64,000 nt of DNA, taken from Symsagittifera roscoffensis. Lineage: Eukaryota; Xenacoelomorpha; Acoela; Convolutidae. The translations under genes and the position numbers were made by a program. Location of the stretch: the NCBI RefSeq assembly GCF_963678635.1, contig NC_087064.1, forward strand, positions 59,344,338 through 59,408,337, read 5' to 3'. This document shows, one piece after another, positions 61,001 through 64,000 of the stretch. The stretch's first letter is position 1. Every line of letters begins with the position of its first letter. Below the pieces are notes generated by a model. The model worked only from the letters and a program-made list of their open reading frames with translations, searched no databases and was not told the DNA's origin.

Positions 61001-63473
61001 GGACCTACGAACGCCGCTGGACCAGGTAGTCTGGGGTCCACTGGTGCTGCAGCCAGCAGTGGTCTGGATGATTTACTCGGAGGAGGAGGAGGTCTGCTGG
61101 GCGGGCCATCGTCCTTGGGTTCAACCGGTATGATACATCTTTTAGATGTCAGATGTGCTTTAAAATTAGTGTCATATCTTAGCGTGTTTTTGCCACCCTC
61201 AATGAAATGTACATTGTTTAGTTTGTTACTGTTTACTTATGACTTCGCAGTCTAACTGTTAATCTTGCAACAGGAATGCCCCCTGCTGTCCCTCCTGCCA
61301 GTGGAATGGGTGGTCTGGACGACCTGTTCTCCCTCGGAACTAGCTCAGCCCCGCCCGGATTCGCTTTCTACTCTCCACCCAAACAGGAGTGGCTCAATGC
61401 TGCTAGCAACAAGGTTGATATACTTTTGAGATGAATCCTGTTCTAGCTTTTTCTTTGCTAAAAAATGCCAATATAGTGATGTTTTGTTTTTCAATTTTTT
61501 TTTAAAATTGAGTCAATTGAGTTTTCAATAGGCTTAGAACTGATAGAATAATTGGTCTCTATTTTGACTGAAAAATGGTTTTAGACAATCCTAAGTTGGA
61601 AGTATTTCCATATTTTTGTTTCTAGGGACTTGAGATCCAGGGAAGTTTCACAGTGCAAAGTGGGACGATCTTCGCGGACATGACATTTGCAAACCGGGCC
61701 ATGCAAGACTTCTCAGACTTCGCTATCCAGTTCAACAAGAATTCGTTTGGACTCATGCCTGCTGGACCCCTCAACGTGACTAGACTGATGCCACAGCAGA
61801 GTCTGGACGTCAAGCTCCCCATCCAGAAGGGAGGCGCTATTCTGAAGATGGACCCATTGAACAATCTCCAGGTAATTTTGTTGGCTGTTACGGTAAACGA
61901 GACTAATTTTTCTTACTTCAGTAGGAGTTTACGGTAAATCATGTCACCTTGAGCTCAAAGTTTGCGGTTAAAGGAAAATCAAACAAGGATAGCTGGTTAC
62001 TGTGCAAGTAGCACAGAATGTTCTGACCATAGTCTTAAAAAATACAACAAAGTTTTTCAAATCATTTTAGTTTTTTTTTCGGCGTGTTGTGATAAAAGGA
62101 GCTGAAAGAAAAACTGAAGATTACGTGTATTCGACGGTCATAGTAAAATAAGCTAATTGAAAATCAGTTTTTTTTGGAAAGTTACTTGAAAATGCTCAAA
62201 TTAAACTAACGTTACTCAAGTTGAACTAAGTTATACTTTTTAAATTAAGCTATTTGAAGCTTTTTAGAAATTAAGATAAGAATGCTGGCTCGCTTTGTTC
62301 GAAAATCAAAAATTCTAAACTGATTTTTATCGACACTGCGAAAAAAATTTTCTAAGTTCTTTTAATCACGACTATAAGGGCTTAAATATGAAATATCTTT
62401 CATCCCAGTCCGATAATTATTTGTGGTACCTGAGTTTGCGGGGAAAGCAAAAAGAAAAAATTAAAACAGACCCGAACACAAATTTCTTCCCCATTTTCAA
62501 TGGTCGGAACAATAAGTATTTAAACAATCGGTTGTCTAATAAATCAAAGCTTGTTGAACTAATTAAAAATCAAGCCTTGTTATAATGTTAAATTATATTA
62601 GCTGAGTGAAATGTTGATACTCAGAATCTGTTGGGCAGTGTTCGTCGACCGATTGGTCCATTTAGTGTCTCGTCTTTTTCAGTTCTGTATTATGCATTGA
62701 ATTTCTTTCCAATTGCAAAAACCGCAGCTAATTTCATCCAAAGAAACCGTTTTACTTGTTTGTGCAGGTGGCCATTAAGACGAATGTGGGTGTGTTCTAC
62801 CTGGCGACCCAGGTGCCCTGGAATGTGTACTTTGGAGCAGATGGAGTGCTGGATGGAAGGACTTACGTGGAGATGTGGAAGGGATTTAACAGTGCCAGCG
62901 AGATGAAGAAGACACTCTTTCTAACACACTCCCAGCACGATATTAAAGGTATTTGAAAAAGCTCTTTGAAATATTTGGAATATAATATAATGAGTTGGGC
63001 CTCTACCGCTTCATCGCTCTGACCTCATCGTTACAAGACTTATTGAGGCCAGTTAATGGAATGAACATTCAATTAGTTTCTGTTTTTGTAACTAAACAAT
63101 ATATAGCAGCCCCAAGGTCTGCGTAAAAATTTGGGATGAAATTGCAATTGAGTTGAAATAGAAAATCTGAAAGTTTATGTGCGAGGAAACTTAACGGACT
63201 GAATTGAAAAAGTTAGAAAATGTAGAACACTTTTCATTATGATTTTTCTGTTTTCTAGGTAAATTGGCGGCCAACAATGTGTTCACGGCAAAGGAGGTCA
63301 ACCACGAGGGAGTGACTGTGTTCTACATGTCCATCAAACTCATCAACAACATCTACGTCCTCATGGAGCTCAAGTTCAACCAGGACGGCTCAGTTGGAAT
63401 AGCCATGAACGGAAGCTTCCCTGACGTGCTCAAATACGTGTTCGAAGCAGTCGAAACCATCCTGCACAGCTGA
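43015..63473 (+). CDS. AP2B1: AP-1/AP-2 complex subunit beta (beta-adaptin), 15 exons, 972 aa
   Basis: Exons by splice sites and phase: 43015-43122, 43852-44004, 46368-46447, 46611-46908, 51172-51297, 51675-51854, 52242-52411, 52700-52842, 58439-58915, 59133-59303, 60897-61127, 61274-61413, 61626-61871, 62768-62948, 63259-63473 (2919 nt). It starts [20 protein letters not shown] like animal beta1/beta2. Trunk (residues 1-580) is a HEAT-like solenoid with strong identity to AP2B1. The hinge (580-750) has clathrin-box-like DLL/LLGDL repeats. The appendage (750-972) keeps the Trp-Lys (MWKG) of the accessory-protein site. It is a large subunit of clathrin adaptors at plasma membrane or trans-Golgi. 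Many invertebrates have a single AP-1/2 beta, so AP1B1 and AP2B1 cannot be separated here. Intron 5 has a GC donor; the other introns are GT-AG. No frame break. Introns 4, 8 and 10 are expanded by transposons. Confidence 0.95.
43436..43592. mobile_element. MITE with GGCTCTTTTC ends, intron 1
   Basis: Left end ggctcttttctattg, right end gtggaaaagagcc preceded by a run of 13 G. Similar terminal inverted repeats bound 54118-54325. It is short and non-coding. Superfamily not assigned because target duplications are unclear. Confidence 0.5.
44900..45330 (+). repeat. Dispersed repeat with tRNA-like A/B boxes, copy 1 (intron 2)
   Basis: gcgtccatggctgagtggt occurs at 45003 and again, partly duplicated, at 45039. 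tggctgagtgg matches a pol III A box; gatcgaatcc near 45100 matches a B box. Flanking sequence (acttatttggtgg... before, tttttgtcgtgttgtcgcc...agcttcg after) recurs around 53870 and 55430, so this is a member of a longer repeat family with a tRNA(Ser/Leu)-like segment, such as a SINE. The rest of intron 2 (44005-46367) shows no gene. Confidence 0.55.
46980..47103. mobile_element. hAT-type MITE, intron 4
   Basis: Ends caggggtggattta and ggatccgcccctg form terminal inverted repeats of the CAGGGGCGGATC type seen in many hAT elements. Flanks gttgatga and gttaatgg match at 6 of 8 positions, as expected for an aged 8-bp target duplication. Confidence 0.65.
47280..50510 (-). mobile_element. Decayed Ty3/gypsy element in intron 4 of beta-adaptin
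   Basis: Minus-strand remnants in order: end of RT with RNase H start ([14 protein letters not shown] near 50130-50175), RNase H centre ([20 protein letters not shown] near 50000-50060, with the usual TDHK replaced by AAHQ), an integrase zinc-finger region near 48860-48980 ([26 protein letters not shown], with a stop where the second His-flank sits), and low-complexity tail frames to 47282. Everything 5' of the RT end is missing. It is a different lineage from the giant element. Non-functional. Confidence 0.75.
51298..51674 (+). other. GC-AG intron (intron 5 of beta-adaptin)
   Basis: The exon must end at tcaag|gcaaga to keep the conserved frame into VIMKLLEM of exon 6, and no GT donor fits. 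AG|GCAAG is the known strong form of GC donors. The acceptor is ttcgatttag at 51674. Confidence 0.85.
53870..54075 (+). repeat. tRNA-like dispersed repeat, copy 2 (intron 8)
   Basis: ggcttccattgctgagtgg (53878) matches the A-box part of copy 1; the B box is decayed. It is followed by the shared tttttgtcgtgttctccg and gcgaagcttcgcctc blocks. Same orientation as copies 1 and 3. Confidence 0.5.
54118..54325. mobile_element. MITE with GGCTCTT/CCCCACCT ends, intron 8
   Basis: Left ggctctttttccttttcccccacct and right aggtgggggggg...aagagccggg are inverted repeats around about 150 bp of unique sequence. Related by its ends to 43436-43592. Confidence 0.5.
55290..55700 (+). repeat. tRNA-like dispersed repeat, copy 3 (intron 8)
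   Basis: agcgtccgtagcctagtg (A-box-like) at 55436, ggtcgctgatcgaata (B-box-like) near 55482, then the shared tail tttttgtcgtgttctcga...gactttttt and 'atctcctggact' also found after copy 1. The remainder of intron 8 (52843-58438) is AT-rich repeat debris with no gene. Confidence 0.5.
57992..58379. mobile_element. hAT-type element/MITE with perfect 8-bp target duplication
   Basis: The element starts cagtagcgaattt and ends gatccgcgcctt, degenerate CAGGGGCGGAT-type inverted ends. It is flanked by identical attgtagc at 57984-57991 and 58380-58387. Near its left end is a G run facing a run of more than 20 C (58005-58042), which can fold on itself. The internal 'cccctcgagaaattcctagat' also matches the MITE at 46980. 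It ends 59 bp before exon 9 of beta-adaptin. Confidence 0.8.
59598..60888 (-). mobile_element. 5'-truncated CR1/Jockey-type LINE in intron 10
   Basis: The minus-strand frame 60879-60373 begins inside RT and reads [42 protein letters not shown] (YADD active site). Frame breaks follow, but homology continues through a [15 protein letters not shown]-type region near 60150 to a Cys-rich end (CGSC near 59690) and a 3' TACTAC-like microsatellite at about 59598-59620. EN and ORF1 are missing, so it was truncated at insertion. Opposite in strand to the host gene. Confidence 0.85.
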
Positions 63474-63960
63474 ACAAATCAACATATTACGTAATAGTGA
63501 TCACGTGCTTGTGTAATAGCAACTACGTGCTAGTTACGTACTAGTTCATGCCCGTTCAAAAAGTACCGTTATATCCAAATTTTGACTTAACACAGCCGAA
63601 GATTTGAAGGCTTGTTTGCTGAGAGCGCCAAGATGTAGAAACTTTATAAATATCTGTATCCCAATTTTGATGAGAATGAGTTTATAATGTAATCAATCGA
63701 CACATGTGATTTCCCGCATAAAATTTTGAGCAGTAGAGCTAGTTTTAGCAACGATGGTGTAACGTACCAAAAGTGCTGATGTCCAATTCATAATGCAAAA
63801 CAATGTTTTTCATTGCATGTTTATTTTGAGCTGTGTGATGTGATTAAGGTGTTAAAACATGTAATAGGACTACGTATAAGATTCGATCAGGTGGTTTCAA
63901 TTTGAATGTTGATAATTTTTTGTGTTAAAAATTGTAACTTAATAAAATAATTTGTGTATA
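63474..63960 (+). terminator. 3' UTR and poly(A) signal of beta-adaptin
   Basis: About 470 nt after the TGA stop at 63471-63473, AATAAA occurs at 63941-63946 (aataaaataa) with T-rich sequence following. No other gene is seen to the window end. Confidence 0.7.
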
Positions 63961-64000
63961 TTTATCAAATTAATTAAATCAGTCTTATTTGTATTTTATG

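Overview
The window is nuclear DNA from an invertebrate animal. The evidence is a 15-exon beta-adaptin gene with short GT-AG introns, a RING-box (RBX1) gene, and intergenic and intronic DNA packed with retroelements of four classes (Ty3-like, LINE, Penelope-like, and hAT or other MITEs). I cannot place the species from the sequence. The accessory proteins of the large retroelement remind me, from unverified memory, of uncharacterised predicted proteins in stony corals. That is a hint to test, not an identification.

Layout. 1-6.25 kb: two direct copies of an unclassified repeat (R1) with many GGAGGGT motifs, flanking a LINE ORF1-type pseudogene, followed by a 375-bp repeat (R2). 6.26-29.17 kb, all on the minus strand: one apparent giant Ty3/gypsy-type retroelement. 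Read 5'->3' it carries gag with two CCHC knuckles, protease, reverse transcriptase, RNase H, a connector, integrase, a macro domain, a spacer with 19-bp repeats, and then about 10 kb of accessory ORFs (coiled coil + SGNH esterase, a second SGNH-like protein, and several proteins I do not recognise), ending in a polypurine tract. It is broken by frameshifts and carries two internal tandem duplications, 3.48 kb and 1.51 kb. 29.5-31.4 kb: a minisatellite grading from 21-bp to 15-bp units. 31.4-37.2 kb: non-coding DNA, a second R2 copy, two further ORF1-type copies in tandem, a 5'-truncated Penelope-like element with a 13-bp target duplication, and LINE reverse-transcriptase debris. 37.4-41.4 kb: diverged tandem copies of a host repeat.

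41.5-64 kb is the host gene block. A minus-strand coiled-coil gene (unrecognised) is head-to-head with intronless RBX1 (cullin-RING E3 ligase subunit). RBX1 is followed 248 bp later, on the same strand, by the AP-1/AP-2 beta-adaptin gene (972 aa predicted, clathrin adaptor). Both plus-strand genes have a splice-acceptor-like pyrimidine-AG just before the ATG, so an operon-like or trans-spliced arrangement is possible. The adaptin introns hold a Ty3 remnant, a 5'-truncated LINE, hAT-type and other MITEs, and a repeat family with a tRNA-like A/B-box segment.

The most interesting object is the giant element: a Ty3-type pol combined with an OARD1/TARG1-type macro domain and two SGNH-fold ORFs.
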